Shown piece after piece: positions 20,795 through 30,360 of a stretch of DNA of 64,000 nucleotides (position 1 is its first letter; each line of letters opens with the position of its first letter). The notes below the pieces were generated by a model, which saw only the letters and a program-made list of their open reading frames with translations, did no database searches and was not told where the DNA came from. Location of the stretch: positions 528,871-592,870 of the forward strand of contig JAFEVB010000038.1 of the NCBI GenBank assembly GCA_032629725.1, written 5' to 3'. Both the position numbers and the translations under genes were made by a program. The DNA comes from Gremmenia infestans (lineage: Eukaryota; Ascomycota; Leotiomycetes; Helotiales; Hamatocanthoscyphaceae).

Positions 20795-21137
20795 ATGGTA
20801 GGCATGCAAATCAATCAAGATAACCTTCAGATCTTTCTGAATGTCGTGACCAATCAAAGTGCGATCGGAGGAGTTCGACTAGATAAGCTTGAACCTCAGA
20901 AAAGGGTTGAGCGCCGTTGCGGGGATCGATGACATTCCAAGCGATTCCGGAATACTTTTCGTCGGTGTTTGTGATAAATAAGCTCGGGGTAGTAAACAAA
21001 AGCGTCGAAGATGGTTTCACCCTCGTAACTGATAACAGAGACACGGCCGAGGACCTGCCAATAGTGGACCGCATCATTCCGCAGTCAATGGCGATTTTCT
21101 CCGTAAGGACGTTACAGTGTGGGCCTACTAGCTTCAT
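20795..21137 (-). pseudogene. REXO4/ISG20-like DEDDh 3'-5' exonuclease relic, frameshifted
   Basis: No single frame is coherent, but reading the minus strand across three phases gives an ordered exonuclease: EKIAIDCGMM (DxE motif region; the usual IDCEMV has lost E), then QVLGRVSVISYEGETIF and DAFVYY in a second frame, then KYSGIAWNVIDPRNGAQPF and SEVQAYLVELL in the first, then RTLIGHDIQKDLKVIL (the GHD...DL exo III motif) in a third. This order is that of the REX4/ISG20 family, which trims RNA 3' ends. At least three shifts are needed over about 330 nt. The 3' part runs into the start of the next degraded gene. It is dead as sequenced. Confidence 0.52.
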
Positions 21138-21234
21138 GAGTCTATTTTGATTGTGTGCATCTTGCCTCTTCGTTGGGTTAAAAATTTAGAATTTCAATCG
21201 ACATTCAAAAAAGCATATCCAGTCTCAATTATGA

Positions 21235-21545
21235 CATGTGTTACTCTCGTTCTCCATTTCGACGACGAGAGCTTGCTATGGCGCTTCAACTCGAAGAGAT
21301 TGAGATCTAGCAAATGAACTGAAGATAGTCCTCCGGACTATATATTAGCATTCGATGACTTCGAGACCGAAAATGAGGAAGGTGATTTTCACTATCGAGG
21401 ACCTAAAGCTTACTCACAGCATTGCTAACGTCGTTGATTCTGATACTTTGGCCATTACAAAATTCAACGGCCGAGAAGACGCAGGCGGTTCAAGATCGAG
21501 ACTTCGCTCTAAGCTTGAAAGCAAACGAAAATCTATAAACCTGGC
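21235..21545 (+). pseudogene. possible RBR (IBR) ubiquitin-ligase fragment
   Basis: Plus-strand pieces in three phases read RRRELAMALQLEEIEI, stop, then EDSPPDYILAFDDFETENEE, then DLKLTHSIANVVDSDTLAI and TKFNGREDAG. Such a LQLEEI...SIANAV segment is found, from memory of fungal proteins, ahead of RING-IBR domains in Pezizomycotina RBR proteins. No RING or IBR cysteines are present here. The assignment is tentative. Confidence 0.28.
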
Positions 21546-21629
21546 ATCCCATCCTCCAAGCAAAGTATTCTCTGATCATTATCTATGAACAGTTCCAATC
21601 AATGACCTCTCCTGTTAACTTTCGATATT

Positions 21630-21692
21630 TGTGGTTGCGAGGAGTTGAACCTCGAATGGGAAGCTCAAGAATTGTGCCATCTGAAGGTTTAA
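21630..21692 (-). pseudogene. 3' half of a tRNA-Leu(CAG)-like gene
   Basis: On the minus strand an anticodon-loop-like TTCAGAT (CAG at 21683-21681) is followed by GGCAC, a variable region, and a perfect T arm: CGAGG-TTCAACT-CCTCG (loop fits TTCRANY), then CAACCAC and A as the acceptor 3' strand. The 5' half is missing: the bases before the loop do not pair with GGCAC and no GTGGTTG partner is seen nearby. It is a tRNA relic, a tRNA-derived repeat end or an integration scar. It is not a working tRNA. Confidence 0.42.
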
Positions 21693-21746
21693 TGGAAGCA
21701 GAGGGTTTGGATGGCTTGATGGAAGCAGAGGGGCTTGGATGGTTTG
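21692..21746. repeat. two-unit tandem repeat of about 27 bp
   Basis: ATGGAAGCAGAGGGTTTGGA plus TGGCTTG at 21692-21718 is repeated as ATGGAAGCAGAGGGGCTTGG plus ATGGTTTG at 21719-21746, one base longer. It sits exactly where the missing 5' half of the tRNA-like sequence should be. Confidence 0.75.
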
Positions 21747-21854
21747 ACAGTTGCAATTTAATTCGAATAGTCCGATGTACAAATATAATATGACTGTATC
21801 TCCTCTGCCGTCACATCTCCTGCCATCTCACAACTAGCTTTATGTGTTCTTCGA

Positions 21855-22529
21855 CTATGATGGAGTTAAGCCTAGCATCTCCAGAACGACAGCAGTAGTT
21901 CCCTCTTCGCCATTTACATCCCCAACATATCCAATCCAACCGTCTCCCAACCTAGCAAATGCAACAGACGTTTCCAGAAGATCGATTCCCGGCCCAGGAA
22001 GGGGAACGAGAGATTCGATGACTGAACGATCCGTTGCAACATACCATGCAATTTCGGGATCCACATGCTTTAGAAATACCGCCTTGTGACTGTATGAGGA
22101 TGGGAGTCTATTTGTCGGTCGATCAACTACTGCTCGATTGAGAAACATAGTGGTGCGATGATAAGAACCGGCTTCCCATGGGAGTTCCCACTTCTCTCTC
22201 ATGTACTTTCCCAAGTCGTTGGGACGTATATCTGTACTGAATAAACCTCCTAAAACGAGGGTTCCTCCGTTGCGAACGTAGTCGGCTAGTTTTTCAGATA
22301 CTGCGACGTTTCTGGAAGCGACAATTCCGGGATCTGTCACTAATACCCCTTTTGGGCAGACATTCTGGTCAAACAGTCCCAAAGCTTCCCGCGCATTTGT
22401 GGCTGGTCTAAGATTAGACTTAAGGGCTAGCGCATCTATGAGATGGCTGTGGACATCCGAGAAAAGGGACTGTTGTGAAGCGCTACCAAGGGAGAAGACG
22501 AAGATTTCGGGTGTTGTCAAAGCTTCCAT
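21855..22529 (-). CDS. class I glutamine amidotransferase-like fold protein
   Basis: I start at ATG 22529 (MEALTTPEIFVFSLGSAS), giving 224 aa; the frame extends 36 codons upstream without a better start. The layout suggests a flavodoxin-like / class I amidotransferase (ThuA-like) fold: a first strand EIFVFSLG, then VLVTDPGIV, then KLADYVRNGGTLVLGG (the elbow-like segment at about 100-115), then IGYVGDVNGEEGTT near the end. The elbow position lacks a catalytic Cys (GGTLVLGG), so it may not be an amidotransferase. The residues SYHRTTMFLNR and SVAFARLGDGWIGY look conserved. The frame is intact although it is surrounded by pseudogenes. Role unknown. Confidence 0.58.
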   Translation of the reverse strand: MEALTTPEIFVFSLGSASQQSLFSDVHSHLIDALALKSNLRPATNAREALGLFDQNVCPKGVLVTDPGIVASRNVAVSEKLADYVRNGGTLVLGGLFSTDIRPNDLGKYMREKWELPWEAGSYHRTTMFLNRAVVDRPTNRLPSSYSHKAVFLKHVDPEIAWYVATDRSVIESLVPLPGPGIDLLETSVAFARLGDGWIGYVGDVNGEEGTTAVVLEMLGLTPS

Positions 22530-22982
22530 CTTTGTGTTTGTTTCGTAAATCCTCAACGTGCTAGAGTAGTACGCTTCAGTATTTATGCTTAAGACTTTCC
22601 TGTAGATTATCTTTGATGTTGTTGGGCAGCAATGCATTTCAACTAGTGAGAAGACACGTGATGTTACTCAACTCCGATTTGATGCGCTGGCACCACCGAA
22701 GCTAGGCAACAAGCCACATCTCCAGATTGTCTTTAGATTCAGACTTTCAAGACAGCGTAAAGGGAACGAGAGGACACTATTGTGTAGGTTCATGGCCAAC
22801 TGCAATCTCTCCACGGTGGACATGTCAACCAATAGTGCTCTATTCTGAACAATCATATTTTATCATCACTTATCAACTAACAACTTGTACTGGACACAAA
22901 ATGTGCTAGGTTTTCGAAAACCACTGTCCTTTCTGTTGTAAGAATCTTTCCCGTCTTTGTCCCACCGTGTACCATATCCGGC
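22530..22982. other. intergenic, nothing recognised
   Basis: This is upstream of the amidotransferase-like gene on the minus strand. Two short frames (22668-22856 minus, 22727-22909 plus) are antisense to each other and domain-free. A CACGTG occurs near 22656. Confidence 0.3.
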
Positions 22983-23186
22983 ATGGCCATAGAGCTAAGA
23001 CACGCTATAGATGAATGGGAACCCAAGACTGCACTGGAGACCTGTGACCGTTGTAAACGCGGGGACACGGAGCCGTTCCGCTCAGAGCATATTCCTTGCA
23101 AAATATGCCTGATTAACCAAATGGATGAACCGCCACTTAGATTTAACCCTCCATATCAGGTCATTATAAATGAAGTCATTCAGTAG
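22983..23186 (+). CDS. possible CxxC...CxxC fragment, 67 aa
   Basis: The frame from ATG 22983 has TCDRCKRGDTEPFRSEHIPC followed by KICL, i.e. C-x2-C-x14-C-x2-C. The start CDRCKRG recalls fungal zinc-cluster proteins, but the spacing does not fit Zn2Cys6. There is no partner exon that I can support. It may be a remnant or chance. Confidence 0.22.
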   Translation: MAIELRHAIDEWEPKTALETCDRCKRGDTEPFRSEHIPCKICLINQMDEPPLRFNPPYQVIINEVIQ

Positions 23187-23779
23187 AAGCAATAATCCTA
23201 ACATAGAGTTACAAGCTATTTACGCGACAGTGTCACAATACGGCTTCATCAAATATCTTTTACGAACACTCTAATAAAACTGTCATGTGTTACTTATGGC
23301 GGAGCCACTCAACACCGCAAATGTTATTAATTTGTCTACTGACTTATCCACAGCCTTCGAACTGCCTAATGCACAGCGATAGCGACTCGGGACTATGATA
23401 ACACGGGCAGCGCCCGCCGATGGGCATGGAACTTTAAAAGCCCTACTTAGTGGCATCAAACGCAATCACAATTATGATATTGATAGTCTAACAAGCGGTG
23501 GTACATACCTTCTATTTGCGCCGATATGACAATGATTGACTCGAACATAGCAATTCGTCGCGAGGCCCTCAGGAAACGCACCTGCTCTTCTTCTAGCGAT
23601 CCAGTTCTCCGTGATCTGTGGCTGAATAAAGTAAGCATTTGAATAGAAAAGTAAGTGGGACGGAAGGCAATTTGGCTCACAACTGTAGCGGAATTCTTCA
23701 TTAATCACAGAAGGGGCGTTGATTGTTTCTACGTTTTGGTCTCTACTCACCTCGCTTCGCTCAGCGAATAGAGACAAAA
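23187..23779. other. unresolved stretch at the broken end of the MFS relic
   Basis: Minus frames here (23283-23465, 23456-23701 and the tail of 23472-23879) overlap in different phases and none continues the transporter. MFS homology stops near 23780, so this DNA either replaced the rest of the gene or is decayed beyond reading. Confidence 0.3.
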
Positions 23780-24442
23780 ATCCGAACGGTGCACAGGCTC
23801 CATAAATAGAAAATACTATGTTTTTGCGTTTTCCAGGCCGATAGATACGTCCCATCATCATAAGACCCGAGGGCAGCATTGCTGATGCGCTAATGCCTTG
23901 GAAAACCCGGGAAAGATCCAGCAGGACTTCATTTCTCGCAAAGCTAATAACAAGACTCTAGACCGCAAGCCAAATAGCACCGCAAATATAGATGCGCTAG
24001 CCGCCATACATATCTGCTAAGCGGCCAAATACAAGTGTTATGGAGGCAACCGCAAGTGAAAACATACTAGCTAGCCAGACCGATGAAGATTCGGGGATAA
24101 TGTGTCCCTGAACAAGGCCTGGTAAGATCACAGTGAAACCAGACACAAAGTACTCCTGCTATGGTCAGTTACACATAATAGAAGAGTAGTTCGTGGTCAT
24201 ACTGTTAGGATCTGGGACATAGCTATAGAGAAGGTGAAGCCTATTTCGTGCCAAAGAGAACATAGTTCTTCCGGTCGCTGCTGGCTAATATCTGAAGTGC
24301 TTTCTTCCTCCGTCCAATCTGCATCGCTTTGCACAGGGGTGAGAGACGGCGATGATAACTTCCAATCATCTTCACTGAACGTTATGAAACTCAACGAAGA
24401 AAAGCGATGAAACGATTTCTCGTCTGGAATTGGAGAATCCAT
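23780..24442 (-). pseudogene. MFS (DHA2-type) transporter, truncated, two nonsense codons
   Basis: ATG 24442 (MDSPIPDEKSFHRFSS) opens exon 1, ending at 24203 with IGFTFSIAMSQILT. A 47-nt intron (GTATGA to CATAGCAG) leads to EYFVSGFTVILPGLV, then SSVWLASMFSLAVASITLVF, GRLADMYGG, ISASAMLPSGLMMMGRIYRP and GKRKNIVFSIYGACAPFGF. This is the first five or so membrane segments of a 14-TM drug:H+ antiporter-like protein (aminotriazole-resistance type), with the motif-A-like GRLADMYGG. In-frame TAG codons lie at 23997-23999 and 23958-23960; the second is where Trp is usual. Homology ends near 23780, so about two thirds of the protein is gone. Non-functional. Confidence 0.66.
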
Positions 24443-24952
24443 AGGTAGAATGGCCAGGTTAGAGCAACCACAAGAAGAATTGATAAATAACAAGTATCTT
24501 ACCTACGCTGTTGTAAGGTGGCTGGGAGGTAGATTTTCCAAATCAAAGCGCCGTCATCAGTTTCTACCTCTCTTACTGGTCATCTAGTACAATCTGGACC
24601 AAGTCACCAATGATATCTAATGGTCAGCTTTCTAGAAGAAGATCCGTGTGTTCATGTAGAACCGCCGTGATTCTTTGCTATATTTGGAACAGATATATAA
24701 GAAAAAGGATGAAAAACGAGTGAGAGGTACTATAATGTAAGAGGTTCGAAATTAATCTAGAGCTTTGTCAAAGATGGCACACATTTTGCCGTAAAGCAAG
24801 CTCTAATGTTGTGTAATTAACATACTGCAGTACCATTTCTAATTCAATCCGTTGGCAAAGCTTAAAGAGAGTTTTTTATTTAATGACACAAGGATCGTTC
24901 TCTTGGGGTATCTACCCTTATGTCAATCTAGCTCAATCTATCTACATGTTTC
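24443..24952. other. intergenic, AT-leaning, nothing recognised
   Basis: No open frame with a domain is present. It would contain the promoter of the former MFS gene and the 3' flank of the next gene. Confidence 0.35.
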
Positions 24953-25414
24953 TCAGATTGTTCTAGTGAGTTCATTATTAGTTTCTTTTTTCTCATCATC
25001 CCAAAATCCGGCTGCCCTTAACTGATTTACCCACATATTGAGCAACGAAGACGATAATCTTTTATGAGTTGTGCAGCTGTCATAAATTGCAGTGGCGATG
25101 CTATAGTCCTGAGGAGTCTTGAGGCACACTTCTTTGATGTTTTTAACCTTTGGTTGCCACTGCAGTACTACTCCTAGCATTGTGACCGTACACAGTGTTA
25201 TTTCATCCTCAGAAAATTCATAGTCATAGTCCTGTAGCTGGATATTTGTGATATTATTATCCATTATCGGATGCTCGCGATTCATCATTTGGGGACTCAC
25301 AGGACGGTCATGAGACAATTCAGCATACTGTTGACCATCAGCTACCTCGCCATTAAAGTAGCTCCCGAACAAGCAAAGACTACTTTTCTTCTTATGGAGC
25401 CTAAGATTACTCAT
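24953..25414 (-). CDS. hypothetical protein, 153 aa
   Basis: A single open frame from ATG 25414 (MSNLRLHKKKSSLCLFGSYF) to 24953. It shows a basic N-terminus, an acidic middle (DYDYEFSEDEITLC) and a helical C-terminal half (KEVCLKTPQDYSIATAIYDS, SSLLNMWVNQLRAAGFWDDE). No transmembrane segment or known domain. The even amino-acid composition suggests real coding, but I do not recognise it. Confidence 0.4.
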   Translation of the reverse strand: MSNLRLHKKKSSLCLFGSYFNGEVADGQQYAELSHDRPVSPQMMNREHPIMDNNITNIQLQDYDYEFSEDEITLCTVTMLGVVLQWQPKVKNIKEVCLKTPQDYSIATAIYDSCTTHKRLSSSLLNMWVNQLRAAGFWDDEKKETNNELTRTI

Positions 25415-26714
25415 GGATTATTTGGAAGTTGTAATTTGTAAATGAGTTACAGGTATAAGCAAAGAAAGGGAGCGGGTGTCCATACAGCAAAGGGTGTTTT
25501 TGGGTCTATCTATAGTTATTTAGACCTTTTGTGCAATCAGGCAAGGTTTAAAACCTACGCTACTAAATAAAGATACGATTAGATATTGTATTCTATTTTT
25601 AGGCTCTTAAAAGATAGAGCTGTAGACAACATTGCCACATAGACATGTGCCCGTATGTTCTGACCCTAGCTTGCATGCCTGATGCATTTTGTATTGCCAG
25701 CTAATTCTGCACTTATCTCTTTCACACTTTTCCGGCTTTGCCATGGTACAGACCCACTACCTATTGCACAATCGAAACGCTGCTACTATTTTCTCTTTCA
25801 ATATCTTGCTTTTGAGAAGTACATTTCTCGGTGCCGCACAAGCACAGATTTCCTTCTTGAAGTAATCTAAGCCATAGTTACCGCAATCTCCTGATCGTCA
25901 TATATATCCCTTAGTGTCTCGAGTACCAGCGTGTATTTCAAGTATATCGACACTAACGCAGTGTGTTATTCTCACAAGAGCGATTAACAAACAATACTAA
26001 GTTTCCTCTTTACCGACAGTAAATGCGACCAAATAGGGGCTTTTATATTGCAATATGCCGCGAGCTTAAAGTTGATTCGCAATCAAGTGAGCTTTTTGGC
26101 ATTGTCCAACGAATGGATGCTTGAGCTGGTCCACAGCAAAGATGCTGTCATGACTACCCAACAGAATCATAAGAGTGGGTCATCAATTTCATTCCAAGCG
26201 GAGTTAAGATAATGGGCAAAAATAAGAGAGATGCCTGCATTTAGAGATACAGTATTGGCACGTCATAAAAATGTTTTATGCGGTCGGACTCACAATCAAG
26301 AGAAGTGGCGACCCTCTGCGGAATAATCGAACCAATGCGCCTACTGCGAATATCTAGTTACAAAAACTCTAGGCTAGTAATTCCCTTTATTTTTCGGTGA
26401 GTTACTGTACCATGATATCTGATTGTTTACTTTAAATGTAAAGATATGCTCCATATTTGTAAGCTTTTCCATCGCATTCACACGTTTGCCCTATCCCGCT
26501 AGCGGCTGTAACCTAGGTTAAAGTTCGCTGCGCCCTACAGCTTGCTAGGCGCCGTAAGCTGCTGAATGCCACGAAATATAGGTGGCACCATTGGCATGAG
26601 AAGGTTGGCGAGGTGCGGTCGCCCAGATCTTACCGCAACGTCTGAGGAACAAGAGAAGAGCAAAAATGACGCAGACCGTTTATTCGGTACAGCAGAGGGG
26701 AAAAAGACGAGTGT
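25415..26714. other. long intergenic stretch
   Basis: No supported gene. Frames at 25682-25870 plus and the overlapping pair at 26535-26748 are short; the pair covers the same DNA on both strands. The text becomes AT-richer and contains TA runs near 25500-25640, as in partly RIPped DNA. An isolated old repeat could be hidden here. Confidence 0.3.
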
Positions 26715-26760
26715 TGTAGCGAGCACAACATCAATGCTAGGAGTGTAAGTGCTCGCTACA
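26715..26760. repeat. 12-bp perfect inverted repeat with 22-nt loop
   Basis: TGTAGCGAGCAC at 26715-26726 is matched by GTGCTCGCTACA at 26749-26760. It could be a terminal-inverted-repeat remnant of a small DNA transposon or a structured terminator. No flanking ORF supports either. Confidence 0.6.
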
Positions 26761-27856
26761 GCGTCGCGACAGCACAGTTCCGAGGGTACGGTTAAGAATT
26801 ACGGGAATATGGCTTGCCCATCAAATAGATGGTAAGGCTCTATAAACCCCAATCGCACGCCACCACTCAACTGTTCTCCTCTCCCTCTCCCCCTACCATC
26901 CTCTCCCCCCACTCTCTCTCCCCCTTCTCTTCCTCCTCTTTGTCTCTCCCTCCCTCCCCTTCTCCGTCTCTCTTCCCCTCACCCCATCTTCCTCTTTCTC
27001 CTATCCTGGCCCAGTTCCTTCCACTGGCCCTGTCTATTTGTCAATCTGTAGACCTACACACGCGCAAGTCACATCATCATCATCACTAAACTTACAGCAT
27101 AACCCAGACTAGAGACATGTCTGATCAGTATCAATTCCCGCTCGACTGGCCGTCACAAACTTCATGTTGTTGACGCGCCATATGAGGGTACAGGAGAGGC
27201 CATTACTACTCATTACTTTGGATATAGGGAACTGTGCCTTGCGGTCTGTTATAATGTCACAGTTGGACTGGCTACTACTGCTCGTTGACCGATGGCGAAG
27301 GCAGCGTTACGATCGCAACGTCGCAGCAAGGGTCGAGGCCCAGCTAAGTTAGTTATTGGTTTTTGTTTTCAGATTCCGCTGTGGACGCCAGTGACAGCAC
27401 ACTCCAACCAGACCCCCTTCCTACAATAAATCCCCCCAAATAGCCAACCGAAATATCTCCGCTAATTGGAGGGGGATGATTAAAGTTTTCGTTTGGATAA
27501 GCCTTCGCCAAGCGGTACTCTCTATTCTTGGCTGCTCTGATCTTCAACCACGAAGATGCTACTTCAGTTAAGGCTCATGTCAAGCGGTGAAAGGCGTTGA
27601 AGATCACACATACTCAATGCCTCCGAAAGCCAGTACGACAAGAGGGCCGGAAAGTAATTAACATCTATTTCGACTAAATTTATTCACATCTATTGAGTAT
27701 CGATACCAATTACTCGCTGATAAAATCCTCAGCGGGTATCATCCGATCTAACCTTTATATACCTGCACTACCTGCTGAAGGCGAAGCATACATGCCATAT
27801 CTTTAGCTCTGATATACCGTGTACCCGTCATAGTGACTTTGATTGGTCGTTATAGG
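26761..27856. other. intergenic with a pyrimidine-rich tract
   Basis: From about 26868 to 27003 the plus strand is almost purely C and T (CTCTCCCTCTCCCC and the like), ending near a CATCATCATCATCAC run at 27073. The 86-aa frame over it encodes only S/P/L low complexity and is not believed. Such CT tracts precede transcription starts in many filamentous fungi, but no gene follows on the plus strand. The rest is featureless. Confidence 0.35.
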
Positions 27857-30261
27857 CTATAACCCTAATTCTACCTCCTCATACGAGGTTTGGCTAACCG
27901 AATTTATGGTCTCATCTCCCTGATTAGAATTTGCTTGCGTGAGTGTCACTCCTGGAATTCCTTGTGACAACATCTGCGGTAACGACTCGCCAGGTCTGCG
28001 TCGACCGCGAATGCTCTGCTGATGACCCTCACGCATAGTATCGATCTCATTACTGCGGTGCCTTTCTAGGCTCTCGCCAAGCGTATTGTCGTCTCTTGAT
28101 TTCCATACTACCGGGGCGGCGTCTTCTGCATCTTGTGCTGCGTCAGCAGTGGGTTTCCTAGCGTTCATCGCTTCAGTCGCTTTCCTCTCTTCTGCTGGCC
28201 CGAGACTTCCAGATGGGCTCAGGCTAGATTCGGTAGCCTCAGACGGAACGAGGCGCTGGTCTTCCTTGGCCTGTGACACTTTGTCGCGAGCATCAGCGGC
28301 CCATGTATCAGAGACAGTTACGGAGTAGCCGGGGTTCGTTGGGCCGCCAAGTGGCTCGGCTCCACCGCCTGGACAATAAATAGGGACTTTGCGGAGAGCA
28401 AGGACAAGAGCACACATAAACTTGGATCAGCGAGCGGCTCGGACAGTTTCGTTGTGCCAGTTAGATTTATGTCGTATTTCGACCTTTAGTTGCATTTTAT
28501 CCATGTTACCTATTCCTGTTGCTTCAAGGACGATGTCGGATTGGAAGTCTCGCGAGTTGTCAGGGTTACGGACAAAGTTCTCCATTTCCTTGCGGAGTAC
28601 GTCAATGTCTTCAAGGGAAGTGTCGAAAGAGATGAATAGGTCTAATTGCTCTTTCATAGCCCTAGATCGGGTAATGTTTTCAATCCAGAGGTTATTGAGG
28701 ACGATGTTAGGGACTTGGACCATCTTCATACTATCGATGCGTTTAAAGACCGTGAAGAGCAGCGAAATCTGCTCCACCACCAAGAATTCCTTCTCAGGAC
28801 CAATGATATCTACTCTATCACCAACATCAAATGGGTGCTTGACGAAGAGGAAAATACAGGAGGCGAGGAATTCTTAGGTTGTAGCAGCGAAAACAAAAGA
28901 TAGGGAGAGTAGAGTTGTTCCCGCAGTAGCAAGTGTTATTACAAAGTTGGTGTTTTGAAAAGCGACTGCAGAATGTTAATATGATGCACAAGAGAGTGAC
29001 ATAACATACCAAAAATGAAAAGGGTAATGATAAGAAGCACCATTGTAAGCACCCGATCCAACACTCCTATAGCTTATCCGACATCTCGCATACTAGCCGA
29101 GACAGCTTCCCTATCTCTGCTGATCTCTACAACCTTCATGATCATCTCATTCAAACTAATGTCTCCATTTTCATCCTGGTCCAAAGCAGCGAATGCTTCG
29201 TCGGCTTCCTCTTTATAGTCCAAGCCGAGAACTTCCCGAACATCTTCGGCATATAAAGCTTCCTTTCCCTCGACAACGAAACTCATCCATATTCGCCTTG
29301 CTAACGCTTCAGACGATCTTGTCTTCTTGAGAGCTTCGAGGAGAACAATAGATTGAGCAGAGTCAGGGCTAAAGACTTGCATTCCGGTGATTTCGGACGC
29401 GATATTGCCGAATATAGATGTGAACTTGTCTCCCAATCTTCCAACGTCGGAGATAAGCTTCAAATGTGTCGCTAAGTCTAATCTGCGGTAATGTCTTCTA
29501 GTATCTGCGAATGTTGGCTTAGTACTATTATTAATAATATAATCTTCATCGATGAATTCCTGGCAGTACATGGGAAAGAGTGTTCTTGAAGCTTCGTAGA
29601 GAAGTCCCATCAGATAAACATCACGTTTCGACTGCGTAATTCGTCCCTTGAATATTCGCCGATGGTAGTTAACACTAATCAACTGAACAGCCAGTTTCTC
29701 ACCAAGCAACAGTAGAGAAGCAATCAGGCAAGGGCCCAAAACCCTGGCTATGACGGTAACCCAGTACCCACTAGGTATGCCTCCGTTCAATCTTGGTGAT
29801 ATTAAAGCTATGAAAGTAACCAGACAAGTTACAGACCATCCTACTAGCGACAGTGGAATCTCTACTGCCCTTAATATCAGAGCATATTTCCGAGTTCCAG
29901 AGCTGACAACTCCACAAAGAAACATGAACATCCATGGGACAACCTTAGCAACAAGCTTCGAAACCCAAATACTAAGCCAAACGATCTCGATCCATAACCA
30001 GAAAAGGGTTACCCTGATTCCAGTATTGGCGAAGATAGCGTGAGGATTCTGAACCGCACATACGACGATCGGAGCAGCAAGGAGGATAGCAACTGGGAGG
30101 ACATATACGAAGTACCGAGTAATTATAGAGAAATTAACAATCTTATTATAGAATCTTCCTAGTCCATTAACAAAAACCTCTTCGCTATCTATGCCACTTC
30201 GATTTCTTAAATTTAGTCTAGTAGGCAAAAGACAAGTTGCGTAGCAGTCCGCGATAGGCAC
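27857..30261 (-). pseudogene. MscS-type mechanosensitive channel with EF-hand, three nonsense codons
   Basis: The protein reads from about 30261 to 27857 with one 44-nt intron (28966-29009, GTATGT to CTGCAG). Features in order: several membrane segments (FVYVLPVAILLAAPIVVCA; FWLWIEIVWLSIWVSK; VTCLVTFIALI), VVSSGTRKYALILR, an EF-hand with loop DQDENGDISLNE near 29170, then pore-lining and beta-domain MscS sequence (TLLSLSFVFAAT, FVKHPFDVGDRVDII), a cytosolic domain and a charged Ser/Pro-rich tail. This is the fungal Msy1/Msy2-like class, calcium-regulated osmotic-shock channels of ER or plasma membrane. In-frame stops lie at 29074-29076 (TAA, Gln expected), 28874-28876 (TAA, Gln expected before EFLASC) and 28427-28429 (TGA, Arg expected). 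All are single C-to-T changes on the coding strand. The N-terminal cytosolic part expected upstream is missing at the AT-rich boundary. Confidence 0.85.
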
Positions 30262-30360
30262 GCGAGCTAATCAGCAGCGGCGCCTGCGCGCGCGCCCTAC
30301 CGCCCGTGCGGCGCCTAGGACACCACGTAACCTCTATTGCTTGCCCCTTAGGGTTAGGGG
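30262..30360. other. GC-rich spacer and telomere-like motif at compartment boundary
   Basis: Directly beyond the channel gene, 30277-30320 is very GC-rich (GGCGCC twice, alternating GCGCGCG). At 30348-30359 stands TTAGGGTTAGGG, two units of the usual fungal telomere repeat, flanked by extra C and G. After 30370 the sequence turns AT-rich. Two units are too few to prove a former telomere. Confidence 0.6.

Noticed and set aside
22983..23186. Zn2Cys6 transcription factor
   Set aside because: Only four cysteines with x14 spacing and no basic linker; kept only as a low-confidence fragment.
26829..27089. 86-aa Ser/Pro/Leu ORF with His tail
   Set aside because: Pure low-complexity translation of a pyrimidine tract and a CAT repeat.
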